Of a DNA stretch of 64,000 nt, positions 44,259 through 52,508 are shown piece after piece. The translations under genes and the position numbers were made by a program. Within the stretch, counting starts at the first letter, position 1; each line of letters begins with the position of its first letter. The notes beneath the pieces are model-generated. The model was not told the DNA's origin and ran no database searches. It worked only from the letters and a program-made list of their open reading frames with translations. The stretch comes from Streptomyces sp. NBC_00250 (GTDB lineage: Bacteria > Actinomycetota > Actinomycetes > Streptomycetales > Streptomycetaceae): NCBI RefSeq assembly GCF_036192275.1, contig NZ_CP108088.1:3163501-3227500 (forward strand), written 5' to 3'.

Positions 44259-46304
44259 TCACTCTTCCCCCTCCCCGATCAAGGGCGGGGCCTCCAGCCG
44301 GCCGCCGTGCGGTGGCCGGTCGGGCGCGTCCAGCAGGACCGCGATGCTCTCGGCCCACGCGTACGCGGCCCGTGCCTCGGGGCCTGCGGCCCGGTCCGTC
44401 GCGCGTGTGCGCAGGGACCTCAGGGGTCCGCGTACGTCCCAGGCGGTGAGGGCGGCGGAGAGGAGCCGGTCGGCCCGCTCGTGGAACTCCGCGCAGTCGG
44501 TGTGGTCATGGGCCCCGGTCCGCCAGAGGGCGAGCGGGTGGCCGGCGGCCAGGGCCGCGTTCATCGCCATGAGCCCGTCGCCGCTGCCCACGTGGCCGCA
44601 GTAGACGGGGACGGTGCCGCCCTCGGCCTCACGGAGCCGGTCGTACGCCTCCGCCCAGGTCTCCCGGTGTACGCGCGCGGTGTGGGCGTCCGGGCCCGCG
44701 CCGGGCACCTCGGCGCGCAGCGGGGCCACGCGGAGCGGCCCCCGCTCCGCCGCATCCCAGCGCTCCCGCCACTCGGGGGCCGGTTCCCGGTCGTGGCGGC
44801 GGGCGTCGCGGATGACCACGAACCTGCGCTGGCCGAGGGTGGTCGCCCAGGCGTCGTCGGGGCCCTGGGGCGGTTCGAGCCGCCAGGTGTCGAGGGGTTC
44901 GTCGAAGAGCTCGCGCGGGAGCACCGCCTCCACGGCGGCCAGGTGCGGTCCGCTGTCGCCGCGCCGCAGGGCGTCCGCGAGCGGCTCGCGCAGGGTCTCC
45001 TTGAGGCGCGTCCGCTCGACTCCCCGGTCGTCGAAGTGGAGCGGGCTGACGGTGTGCCCGTCGAGGAGGAGCTTGACCCGCCACGGGTAACGCCGGTCCC
45101 AGCGCGGGGTGTCGATCTCCAGGAGGACGTCTGCACGCGCGCGGGGTTCGCGTACGGAGAGGGGCGCGGGCCGGCCGGGGCCGACCAGCCGGTCGATCTC
45201 GCGCCGGAGGTGCCGGTCGGCGTCGCCCGACTCGTCGACGATCCAGCGGGTGAGTCCGGCGGTGTCGGCCCGCTCGCCGTACCGTCCGCGGACGTGCCGG
45301 GCGACATGGGCCGCGTACAGCAGGACCGCGTCCAGGTCGAGGTCGCGGACGCCGTCCCGGCGGGGCGCCCGCAGGCCGCGCAGCAGTCCGGCGCCCTCGC
45401 TCCAGGTGCGGGGGTCGTCCTCCAGGGCGTCCGGCAGTTCGTCGTCCCTGATCCAGGCCTTGACCTGGTCGATCAGGTCCATGATCTCGCCGGGCGCGGT
45501 GGGTGCGGGCAGTTCGGCGAAGTGCCCGTGGAGATGGGTGCGCAGCCCCGGGCTCACGCCCTGGGCACCGGGCAGCAGCCGCTGGGCGCGCGTCCAGTCG
45601 GGCCGGTCGTCCAGCGAGCGGTAGCGGGCGAGGTGGTAGCGGTCGTGGGCGCGCATGGCCTCGCCCATCGCCTCGCCGCCGGGGAGGTCGTGCAGCGCGC
45701 GCAGCGCGGTGACGGGGACGACGGCTCCGCCGTCGCGGCCGCGGCCCTTGTTGAGGCCGACGACGGCGCCCTGCTGGTGGTCGACGACGGGGCCGCCGGA
45801 GCAGCCCTCGACGGGCATGACCCAGTCGGTGACGAGCGCCTTGCCGTCGCTGCCGATGAGGGTGCCGTGGACGTGCCTGATGCCTAGCTCGCCGGTCTCC
45901 CGGGACCAGCCGTGGAGCCCGACGGCGGTCGGCGGGACGGGCGGGCGCTCGCCGAGGCGCACGCAGGACGCCTTCTGCGCGCCGGGCACCCGGAGGAGCG
46001 CGAGGTCGGGGAAGGCCCACCGGTCCGGTGGGTCGTCGGGGCGGTCGGGGCGCGGCAGCGCGAGCACGACGGTGCCGGTGGTCTCCCGGGTGGTCTTGCC
46101 GTCCTCCCAGGTGATGCCGACGGCCGGCTCACTCCTCCACACCGCGCTTCCCCCCTCGGCCACGACATGGGCGCAGGTCAGCACCCAGCCGGGGGCGATG
46201 AAGAAGCCGGTGCCCCAGTACCGGTCGCCGTGCGGGTCATACCCGCAGCCGGGAGCGGCGATGCGTACCAGCGCGGGGCGCACGAGAGCGTCGAAGGCGC
46301 TCAT
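44259..46304 (-). CDS. Trypsin-like protease with VMAP-C-like domain
   Basis: A 681-aa protein. Residues about 1-215 are a trypsin-fold protease with an intact triad: His in VLTCAHVVAE (about 46), Asp in FPDLALLRV (about 100) and Ser in EGCSGGPVV (about 169). No signal peptide is present, so it acts in the cytoplasm. The C-terminal 400 residues resemble the vWA-MoxR-associated protein C-domain (VLLEIDTPRWDRRYPWRVKL, RFVVIRDARRHD, HPLALWRTGAHDH). In ternary conflict systems the protease is the effector released on activation. It overlaps the Trypco1-like gene by ATGA and precedes MoxR by 121 bp. Confidence 0.85.
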   Translation of the reverse strand: MSAFDALVRPALVRIAAPGCGYDPHGDRYWGTGFFIAPGWVLTCAHVVAEGGSAVWRSEPAVGITWEDGKTTRETTGTVVLALPRPDRPDDPPDRWAFPDLALLRVPGAQKASCVRLGERPPVPPTAVGLHGWSRETGELGIRHVHGTLIGSDGKALVTDWVMPVEGCSGGPVVDHQQGAVVGLNKGRGRDGGAVVPVTALRALHDLPGGEAMGEAMRAHDRYHLARYRSLDDRPDWTRAQRLLPGAQGVSPGLRTHLHGHFAELPAPTAPGEIMDLIDQVKAWIRDDELPDALEDDPRTWSEGAGLLRGLRAPRRDGVRDLDLDAVLLYAAHVARHVRGRYGERADTAGLTRWIVDESGDADRHLRREIDRLVGPGRPAPLSVREPRARADVLLEIDTPRWDRRYPWRVKLLLDGHTVSPLHFDDRGVERTRLKETLREPLADALRRGDSGPHLAAVEAVLPRELFDEPLDTWRLEPPQGPDDAWATTLGQRRFVVIRDARRHDREPAPEWRERWDAAERGPLRVAPLRAEVPGAGPDAHTARVHRETWAEAYDRLREAEGGTVPVYCGHVGSGDGLMAMNAALAAGHPLALWRTGAHDHTDCAEFHERADRLLSAALTAWDVRGPLRSLRTRATDRAAGPEARAAYAWAESIAVLLDAPDRPPHGGRLEAPPLIGEGEE

Positions 46305-46741
46305 GCGGGCTCATGGGCCGCCGGCTCCGCTGCGGAGGGGTCGGGTGCGGGCGGCTCGACCGCGGGAACCGGCGCGGAGTCGGGTGCGGGATCCGGTGCG
46401 GGATCCGTGGCCCGACCAGGTTCGGTCCAGGTCAGGGAGACGCTCACGGAGGCCTTGCCCGAGCCGTCCGCGAGGACGCCGATCACTTTTCCGGACTGGG
46501 CCGACAGTTCGATGCCGAAGGTGACGGCGACCTCCACCGGCCCCTGCGGGTCGAGCCCGGCCCGCAGCGAGCCGACCACTCCGCGCACCACGTCCGTGAG
46601 CCCCCCGGCCATCGAGACCACCCGGTCCTTGACGCCGGTGTCCTGGAACCCACCGCCCCTGCCGAGTTCCTGCACGTCACTGACCCGGGCCCATACGGGT
46701 GTGCCGTCGTCCAGCCGAATACGCGCGATCCCGTGCGTCAC
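46301..46741 (-). CDS. Trypsin-co-occurring (Trypco1/CU044_2847-like) protein
   Basis: A 146-aa protein. The core, about 100 residues, reads IARIRLDDGTPVWARVSDV, GVKDRVVSMAGGL and VEVAVTFGIELSAQSGKVIG, matching the small beta-rich domain found next to trypsin-like proteases (Trypco1). The C-terminal 40 residues are a Pro/Ala/Asp/Glu tail. The GTG at 46741 follows GGGAGCGGGGG. It is the first gene of the cluster, translationally coupled to the protease, and probably holds it inactive or supplies its target; that is inference from co-occurrence. Confidence 0.75.
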   Translation of the reverse strand: MTHGIARIRLDDGTPVWARVSDVQELGRGGGFQDTGVKDRVVSMAGGLTDVVRGVVGSLRAGLDPQGPVEVAVTFGIELSAQSGKVIGVLADGSGKASVSVSLTWTEPGRATDPAPDPAPDSAPVPAVEPPAPDPSAAEPAAHEPA

Positions 46742-46835
46742 AGCGCCCCCGCTCCCCGAAACGATGATGAGGAAGGCTAGTCGGTGGGACTGACGGGCGA
46801 CAGGGGACGTCAGGGGTTCGGCCTATCCTGATCGC

Positions 46836-47021
46836 ATGTATTTCACCGACCGTGGCATCGAGGAACTGGAGAAGCGGCGCGGCGAGGAGGAGGTCACCTT
46901 CGAGTGGCTCGCCGAGCAGCTGCGGACGTTCGTCGACCTCAACCCCGACTTCGAGGTGCCGGTCGAGCGCCTCGCGACCTGGCTGGCCCGTCTCGACGAC
47001 GAGGACGACGAGGACGAGTAG
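46836..47021 (+). CDS. DUF6104-family small acidic protein
   Basis: A 61-aa protein: MYFTDRGIEELEKRRGEEEV, then FEWLAEQLRTFVDLNPDFE, ending in RLDDEDDEDE. It matches a short conserved actinobacterial protein (DUF6104) of unknown function. It is divergent from the conflict-system operon, whose Trypco1-like start is 94 bp away, so the two share a promoter region. Confidence 0.8.
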   Translation: MYFTDRGIEELEKRRGEEEVTFEWLAEQLRTFVDLNPDFEVPVERLATWLARLDDEDDEDE

Positions 47022-47070
47022 GAACCGGTAGGCAGGAGCCGTACCGAGGGGTGACTCCGCGCGCGCGGGG

Positions 47071-47925
47071 TCACCCCTCCCGCAGTCGGTCGTAGGCGAG
47101 GCCGAGCGCGCCGTGCGCGACGAGCAGCGCCCCGGCCGCCGCCCAGCCGCCGCTGCGCCGGCCGATGCCCCAGAGCAGCAGCGGGACGCCCGCCGCGACC
47201 TGCGCACCGCCCAGTACGCGCGCCGTGGGCCCGCGCAGGTACGGGCCCACGGGGCTGCCGTCCACGACGTCGAGTTCGGCGCGTACCGCCTCCCTTCCCC
47301 ACGCTCTCAGGTCCGTTCGGGCGGGGGAGACCCCGTCCCCCGACCATTCGAGCTGCTCGGCGCCCTGGGCCAGGGCCGCGGAGCGGAGCCGCTCGGCGCT
47401 CTCGCCGGGGAGGACCCCGGTCGGCAGGGCGAGCCCGGTGCGGCCCAGGACGGCGACGACGCCGAGGAGCCGGCTGTGGGCGTCGGCGTCCGGATCGGGC
47501 CCGGTGAGCGGTTCGAGGGCCTGTACGTCCAGGACGGGGTCGAGCGCGAGCCGGGCGGCGAAGGTGCGCATCGCCTCGTCCTCGCCGGCGGGGGTGCCGT
47601 CCGCGAGCCAGGTGTAGCCGACCGTGCGGCGGAAGCCGGCGGCGAGGGTCAGCCCTGCCCGGTCGCGGTCCCACCAGAGCGCGACGACGGGCCACCCGGC
47701 GGCCGAGACGGCGAGGGCGGTGGCCCAGCCGGTGACGACCTGTTCGACGGGCTCCCCGCCGTGGAGCCAGGGCTTCCCCTCCGGTACGAGCACGCTCCAG
47801 TCGTCACCCGCGGGGGCGAGCAGCAGCTGCTCGCGGAGCAGCTGGGCGGGTGGCCGGACCGCCAGGGGGTCGGCACGGCAGAGGAGCAGCGCCCCGACGG
47901 GATTCGGTCCGGATGTCGCGTTCAT
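47071..47925 (-). CDS. Hypothetical protein with C-terminal hydrophobic region
   Basis: A 284-aa protein. The N-terminal 190 residues are soluble (GALLLCRADPLAVRPPAQLL, WPVVALWWDRDRAGLTLAAG); the C-terminus has two hydrophobic stretches (VLGGAQVAAGVPLLLWGIG and GGWAAAGALLVAHGALGLAY). I do not recognise the family. The ATG at 47925 (MNATSGPNPVG) is preferred over the frame start at 47955. It converges with the DUF6104 gene. Confidence 0.65.
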   Translation of the reverse strand: MNATSGPNPVGALLLCRADPLAVRPPAQLLREQLLLAPAGDDWSVLVPEGKPWLHGGEPVEQVVTGWATALAVSAAGWPVVALWWDRDRAGLTLAAGFRRTVGYTWLADGTPAGEDEAMRTFAARLALDPVLDVQALEPLTGPDPDADAHSRLLGVVAVLGRTGLALPTGVLPGESAERLRSAALAQGAEQLEWSGDGVSPARTDLRAWGREAVRAELDVVDGSPVGPYLRGPTARVLGGAQVAAGVPLLLWGIGRRSGGWAAAGALLVAHGALGLAYDRLREG

Positions 47926-48011
47926 GAGCCCTACGCTAGGCCAATTTGTCCGCATACGGGGGCAATTGCCCTCACCCTGTCAGGGTCGAGTCAGGGTTGA
48001 CTTCCCCTTTC

Positions 48012-48045
48012 CGCGATATATCGTGTCTATCGAGAAACGCGATAT
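48012..48045. promoter_or_regulatory. CGCGATAT repeats upstream of the DUF4097-PadR operon
   Basis: CGCGATAT occurs at 48012-48019 and 48038-48045, 26 bp apart, with the 10-bp palindrome CGATATATCG at 48014-48023 and a TATCG between. This AT-rich island in very GC-rich DNA lies 30-65 bp upstream of the operon ATG, as expected for the promoter and operator of a PadR-autoregulated unit. Confidence 0.6.
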
Positions 48046-48075
48046 GTTGCGTTGCCGAAACGGGAGGTCAGCACC

Positions 48076-48951
48076 ATGACAGAGTGGTCCGTCACCGAGC
48101 CGACGAAGCTGACGCCGGCCGAGCCCGTGACCCGGCTGCGGGTCCGCATCGTCAACGGCACGGTGAACGTGGTGGGGACGGACGAGAGTTCCGCCCGTGT
48201 GGAGATCGCCGAGATCGAGGGCCCACCGCTGATCGTGTCCCAGGACGGCTCCACCCTGACCGTGAGCTACGAGGACCTCCAGTGGAAGAGCGCCCTCAAG
48301 TGGCTCGACCGCAAGGAGTACCGACGCCGGGCCGTCGTCTCCGTCGCCGTCCCCGCGGGCGTCGACGTCGAGGTGGGAGTGGTCGGCGCCGAGGCCGTCG
48401 TCACCGGCATCAGGGGGCGGACGGAGGTCCGCGGCGTCAGCGGCGACACCACCCTCCTCCGGCTCTCCGGCCCGGTCCGCGCCGAGAGCGTCTCGGGCAA
48501 CCTGGAAGCCCAGTCGGTCACCGGCGCCCTGCGGATCAACTCCGTGACCGGGGACGTGACCGTGATCGAGGGCGCGGGCGCCTCCGTCCAGGCCGAGACG
48601 GTCAGCGGCGACATGGTCATCGACCTCGACCCAGCCGAGCTCGACGGGCCGCCCGCCGACATCCGGCTCTCCAGCCTCTCCGGCGAGGTCGCCATCCGGC
48701 TCCCGCACCCGGCCGACGCCCGGGTGAAGGCGAGCACCGCGAGCGGCTCCCTGTCGAATGCCTTCGAGGACCTGCGGGTGGACGGCCAGTGGGGCTCCAA
48801 GTCCGTCACCGGCACCCTCGGTTCGGGCCGGGGCACCCTCAAGGCCACCACCGTCTCCGGCTCCATCGCCCTGCTCCGCCGTCCCGAGCCGGACGAGGAC
48901 GGCGACTCCACCCCCTCCCCCGCCCCCTCAGCGACCGGAAAGGTGCTCTGA
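48076..48951 (+). CDS. DUF4097 beta-repeat protein
   Basis: A 291-aa protein of the DUF4097 toastrack family: repeated short beta units ending in VSG/VTG turns (VRAESVSGNLEAQSVTGALR, INSVTGDVTVIEG, QAETVSGDMVIDL). There is no signal peptide or membrane helix. Such proteins often pair with PadR or anti-sigma proteins in stress circuits; the biochemical role is unknown. The ATG at 48076 follows GGGAGGTCA. Its stop is one base from the PadR start, so they form an operon. Confidence 0.85.
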   Translation: MTEWSVTEPTKLTPAEPVTRLRVRIVNGTVNVVGTDESSARVEIAEIEGPPLIVSQDGSTLTVSYEDLQWKSALKWLDRKEYRRRAVVSVAVPAGVDVEVGVVGAEAVVTGIRGRTEVRGVSGDTTLLRLSGPVRAESVSGNLEAQSVTGALRINSVTGDVTVIEGAGASVQAETVSGDMVIDLDPAELDGPPADIRLSSLSGEVAIRLPHPADARVKASTASGSLSNAFEDLRVDGQWGSKSVTGTLGSGRGTLKATTVSGSIALLRRPEPDEDGDSTPSPAPSATGKVL

Positions 48952-48952
48952 C

Positions 48953-49852
48953 ATGCCGCCCGTCTTCGCGCACGGCCGCCTCCGCCTGTATCTGCTCAAG
49001 CTGCTCGACGAGGCCCCACGCCACGGCTACGAGGTGATCCGCCTCCTGGAGGAGCGCTTCCAGGGGCTGTACGCGCCCTCGGCGGGCACGGTCTATCCGC
49101 GCCTGGCCAAGCTGGAGGCCGAGGGCCTCGTCACCCACGCCAGCGAGGGTGGCCGCAAGGTGTACTCGATCACCGACGCCGGCCGCGCCGAGCTGGCCGG
49201 CCGCGGCACCGAACTGGACGATCTGGAGCGGGAGATCCGCGAGTCGGTGTCGGAGCTGGCGGCGGAGATCCGCGACGACGTGCGCGGCGCGGCGGGCCGG
49301 GTGCGCAGCGAGATGCGTGCGGCGGCGGGCCGGACCCGCACGGCGGAGCCCTCCTCGTTCGCCGACGCCAAGGAGGAGCTGCGCCGGGTCGGTCAGGAGT
49401 GGAAGGAGCAGGCCCGCCAGGCCCGCGCCGAGGCGAAGTCCGCCCGCCACCAGGCGAAGGAGTTCCAGCGGATCGCCCAGCAGGTGCAGGAGGAGGTCCA
49501 GGACCGCTTCTCGCGGGGCGACTGGCCCAAGGGCGTCTGGGAAGGGCTGTCGGACATCACGGCCCAGCTCGGCGGCCTCGTGGCGGGCACGACCCACCCG
49601 AAGGCGGCCGGCCAGGAGCCGCCGTTCACGGCGGCCCCGGCCGGCGAGGTGCCGGAGTGGGCGCGGGACACGGAAGGTTCGGGCGACCCGGCCCGCGATC
49701 TCGACCGGCTCCTCGACCGCTTCCGCGACGAGATCCGGGACGCGGCCCGCGACCACGGCGTGAGCCAGGAGCACCTGGCCGAGACCCGCGACCAGCTGTC
49801 GGCTGCGGCGATCCGGATCACCGGCCTGCTGAGGTCACGGCCCAGAGCCTGA
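48953..49852 (+). CDS. PadR-family transcriptional regulator
   Basis: A 299-aa protein. The PadR winged helix is at residues 5-85: LYLLKLLDEAPRHGYEVIRL, GTVYPRLAKLEAEGLV and GGRKVYSITDAGR. It is followed by a long basic/acidic helical coiled coil (EEFQ-type heptads, about 95-190) and a C-terminal helical domain. The length is about three times that of a minimal PadR, so the extra coil probably oligomerises it or binds the DUF4097 partner. It likely autoregulates through the CGCGATAT repeats. Confidence 0.88.
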   Translation: MPPVFAHGRLRLYLLKLLDEAPRHGYEVIRLLEERFQGLYAPSAGTVYPRLAKLEAEGLVTHASEGGRKVYSITDAGRAELAGRGTELDDLEREIRESVSELAAEIRDDVRGAAGRVRSEMRAAAGRTRTAEPSSFADAKEELRRVGQEWKEQARQARAEAKSARHQAKEFQRIAQQVQEEVQDRFSRGDWPKGVWEGLSDITAQLGGLVAGTTHPKAAGQEPPFTAAPAGEVPEWARDTEGSGDPARDLDRLLDRFRDEIRDAARDHGVSQEHLAETRDQLSAAAIRITGLLRSRPRA

Positions 49853-49873
49853 CCCCAGCCGCCCGTCAGGGGC

Positions 49874-51295
49874 TCAGCCCCGGGTGACGGTCACCGTCAC
49901 CCGGGCACCCGGGGCCGCGAGGACCCAGGCCCTGCCCTGGGCCTTGCGGAGCACCAGCGCCCCGCCCCGGGCCGTCACCCGCCAGTCGCCGGGCGGCAGG
50001 GAGAGTTCGGTGACCCTGGAGCCCCGGGGCCCGGCGGAGTCGTACGAGAGGCGGTAGACCCCGGTCCCCGGGTCGTACGCGGCGGAGCGCACCGTGCCCG
50101 CGACCGCCTCCGCATACGGTTCGGCGGTCAGCTCCTTGTTCGTACGGAAGGCTCCGGCGCCGTCCACGGCGCAGTAGCCGCCGCCGTAGCACCACTCCCA
50201 GCCGGCCCAGCCGGAGCTGTAGCGGCCGAGTGAGGCCATGGCCTCCCGGTAGAAGCGGTTCATGTTCGGCCGGGAGTTGTCGAGCGGCCCCCACTCGCCC
50301 ACCACCACGGGGACCTTGTACTCCTTCGGGTACAGGGTGACGGCCTGTTCGTAGTTCTCGATCCAGCGGGCCGCCGGGTCGTAGTCCCCGCCCGCCTCCA
50401 TGGCACCGTTGTAGAAGTGCGGGGCGTAGACGATCTTCGGGTCGTCGATCCGGCCGAGTCCCGTGGGCACGCCCTCACCGACGATCGGGGTCGGCTCGAC
50501 GAAGATCCAGGAGTCCCGGTCGACCGACCGGACCGCGTCCGCGACGCGGTTGTACATCGGGGTGATCTGGTCCCGTTCGATGCGCCGGGCGGCGGTCGCC
50601 AGGTCCTCCCCTTCGCGCAGCTCACCCATCGGCTCGTTGATCAGGTCGTAGCCGAGCACGGCCGGGTGGTCCTCGAAGCGGTCGGCGAGCACCCGCCACA
50701 TGCGGGCCTGGGCCTGCCGCAGGTCCTCGTCCTCGTACAGGTGGGTGAAGGCGCGCTGCACGGCGGGCTCGAAGTACTCGGAGAACCAGTCGTCGGGGTG
50801 CGGCGTGAAGGGCAGCCCGTCGGTCCTGGTCGCCCAGGCGGGCACGCCGCGGTGGCCGAACGCGGGCCCGAAGACGTCCTGGTGGGCGTCGAGGACGACC
50901 TTGACGTCGTGGCGCGCGGCCCAGTCCAGGACCCGTTCGATCTTCCGGAGGTACGCCTGGCTGTAGCGGCCGGGGCTTGGTTCCAGGTCGTCCCAGAAGA
51001 CGAGCAGCCGGGCGAGGTTGAAGCCCTTGGCCCGCATGTCGCGGAAGTGCTTCTCGGTGACGCCGGAGAGGGCGGCGTCACCGCTGTGCGCCTTGTCCCC
51101 GACGTTCCAGCCGCGCAGGGTGAGGGTGCGGCCCCGGGAGTCGGTGAGGGCTGGTATCGCGTCCCCGCCGGTCTCCGCGCGGGCGGCGGCAGCGGACGGG
51201 GCAGCGGCAGCGGACGGGGCGGTGGCGGCGAGCAGCGAGGCGGCGAGGGCGCCCGCGACCAGGGTGGTTCGCCACACGTGGGTGGTTCGCAACAA
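49874..51295 (-). CDS. Secreted GH5 glycosidase (endoglycosylceramidase-like)
   Basis: A 473-aa secreted enzyme. The signal peptide includes WRTTLVAGALAASLLAATAP. The GH5 barrel has the acid/base Glu in LGYDLINEPMGE and the nucleophile Glu in VPVVVGEWGPLD; LRGWNVGDKAH and DAHQDVFGPAF are typical of endoglycosylceramidase-like members. A C-terminal beta domain (about 395-473) follows. The start is a TTG at 51295, because GGAGG lies 6 bases before it; the ATG at 51325 would place that site inside the coding region. The likely substrate is a glycolipid or glucan. Confidence 0.88.
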   Translation of the reverse strand: MLRTTHVWRTTLVAGALAASLLAATAPSAAAAPSAAAARAETGGDAIPALTDSRGRTLTLRGWNVGDKAHSGDAALSGVTEKHFRDMRAKGFNLARLLVFWDDLEPSPGRYSQAYLRKIERVLDWAARHDVKVVLDAHQDVFGPAFGHRGVPAWATRTDGLPFTPHPDDWFSEYFEPAVQRAFTHLYEDEDLRQAQARMWRVLADRFEDHPAVLGYDLINEPMGELREGEDLATAARRIERDQITPMYNRVADAVRSVDRDSWIFVEPTPIVGEGVPTGLGRIDDPKIVYAPHFYNGAMEAGGDYDPAARWIENYEQAVTLYPKEYKVPVVVGEWGPLDNSRPNMNRFYREAMASLGRYSSGWAGWEWCYGGGYCAVDGAGAFRTNKELTAEPYAEAVAGTVRSAAYDPGTGVYRLSYDSAGPRGSRVTELSLPPGDWRVTARGGALVLRKAQGRAWVLAAPGARVTVTVTRG

Positions 51296-51354
51296 GGTAG
51301 ACCTCCGGCACGACGAGGTGAGCATTGTTCACGTTTCAGGTGCCGGAGATCCCA

Positions 51355-51367
51355 TCAGTACTACTGA
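51355..51367. promoter_or_regulatory. 13-bp palindrome upstream of GH5 gene
   Basis: TCAGTA-C-TACTGA is a perfect palindrome 60 bp upstream of the GH5 start, in the short gap before the MDR gene stop. It is AT-richer than the surroundings and could be an operator or part of the promoter. Confidence 0.35.
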
Positions 51368-51385
51368 CGAGTCATCAAGAGGTCG

Positions 51386-52351
51386 TCACGAGGTCTTCAG
51401 GACGATCTTTCCGAAGAGTTCGCCGGTGGCCATCCGCTCGAAGCCCTCCCGCGCCCGGTCCAGCGGCAGGACCTCGTCGACGACCGGCCGGACGCCCGTC
51501 GCCGCGCAGAAGGACAGCAGGTCCTCCAGCTCGTCCTTGGAGCCCATGGTCGAGCCGACGACCTTCAGCTCCAGGAAGAAGATCCGGGTCAGCTCCGCGT
51601 GCGCCGGCCGGTCGCCGCTCGTGGCGCCCGAGATGACCAGCGTGCCGCCGGGCCGCAGGGACTTGACCGAGTGGGACCAGGTGGCGGCGCCGACGGTCTC
51701 GATTACCGCGTCCACCCGCTGCGGGAGCCGCGCGCCCGGCTCGAACGCCTCGACGGCGCCGAGCTCCACGGCCCGCTTGCGCTTGGCCTCGTCGCGGCTG
51801 GTGGCGAAGACCCGCAGGCCGGCCGCCTTGCCGAGGGCGATCGCCGCGGTGGCGACACCGCCGCCCGCACCCTGCACGAGCACCGAGTCCCCGGGCCGTA
51901 CACCGGCGTTGGTGAAGAGCATGCGGTACGCGGTCAGCCAGGCCGTGGGCAGACAGGCGGCCTCCTCGAAGGAGAGCTCCTTCGGCTTGGGCAGCACGTT
52001 CCAGCGGGGCACGGTCACCCGCTCGGCGAAGGTGCCCTGGTAGCGCTCGGTGAGGATGGACCGGGGCTCGTCGGGTCCGACCCCGTGGCCCGTCTGGCCG
52101 ATCACGGAGTGCAGGACGACCTCGTTGCCGTCCTCGTCGATCCCGGCGGCGTCGCAGCCGAGGATCATCGGCAACTTCTCCTCGGGCAGCCCGACCCCGC
52201 GCAGCGACCACAGGTCGTGGTGGTTGAGCGAGGCGGCCTTGACGGTGACGGTGGTCCATCCCGGCCGTACCTCGGGTTCGGGACGTTCACCCAATTCGAG
52301 GCCGTTCAGGGGCTGGTCGCGGTCGATTCGGGCAGCGTAGGCAGCGAACAT
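51386..52351 (-). CDS. MDR-family zinc-type alcohol dehydrogenase/quinone oxidoreductase
   Basis: A 321-aa medium-chain dehydrogenase/reductase. The N-terminal GroES-like domain is VTVKAASLNHHDLWSLRGVG and LPMILGCDAAGIDEDG; the Rossmann NADPH motif is VQGAGGGVATAAIALGKAAG. The structural-zinc Cys cluster is absent, pointing to the quinone oxidoreductase side of the family. The ATG at 52351 (MFAAYAARIDRD) is the conserved start. The substrate is unknown. Confidence 0.88.
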   Translation of the reverse strand: MFAAYAARIDRDQPLNGLELGERPEPEVRPGWTTVTVKAASLNHHDLWSLRGVGLPEEKLPMILGCDAAGIDEDGNEVVLHSVIGQTGHGVGPDEPRSILTERYQGTFAERVTVPRWNVLPKPKELSFEEAACLPTAWLTAYRMLFTNAGVRPGDSVLVQGAGGGVATAAIALGKAAGLRVFATSRDEAKRKRAVELGAVEAFEPGARLPQRVDAVIETVGAATWSHSVKSLRPGGTLVISGATSGDRPAHAELTRIFFLELKVVGSTMGSKDELEDLLSFCAATGVRPVVDEVLPLDRAREGFERMATGELFGKIVLKTS

Positions 52352-52433
52352 GGCCCCGACCCTAGGCGGGCGCGGGTAGGGGGCGGAACCACGCACCCGT
52401 GTGACGCGCGTCCCTCCCCGGGATCGCCGCGTA

Positions 52434-52478
52434 CGCGAAAGGGCCCCGTCCCGGGCTACGGAACAGGGCCCTTTCGCG
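52434..52478 (-). terminator. Terminator after malic enzyme gene
   Basis: A perfect 13-bp inverted repeat (CGCGAAAGGGCCC / GGGCCCTTTCGCG) with a 19-base loop, 30 bases beyond the malic enzyme stop on the minus strand. Confidence 0.85.
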
Positions 52479-52508
52479 TGTCGGCAGGTGCACCGGCCGG
52501 CACCCGCG

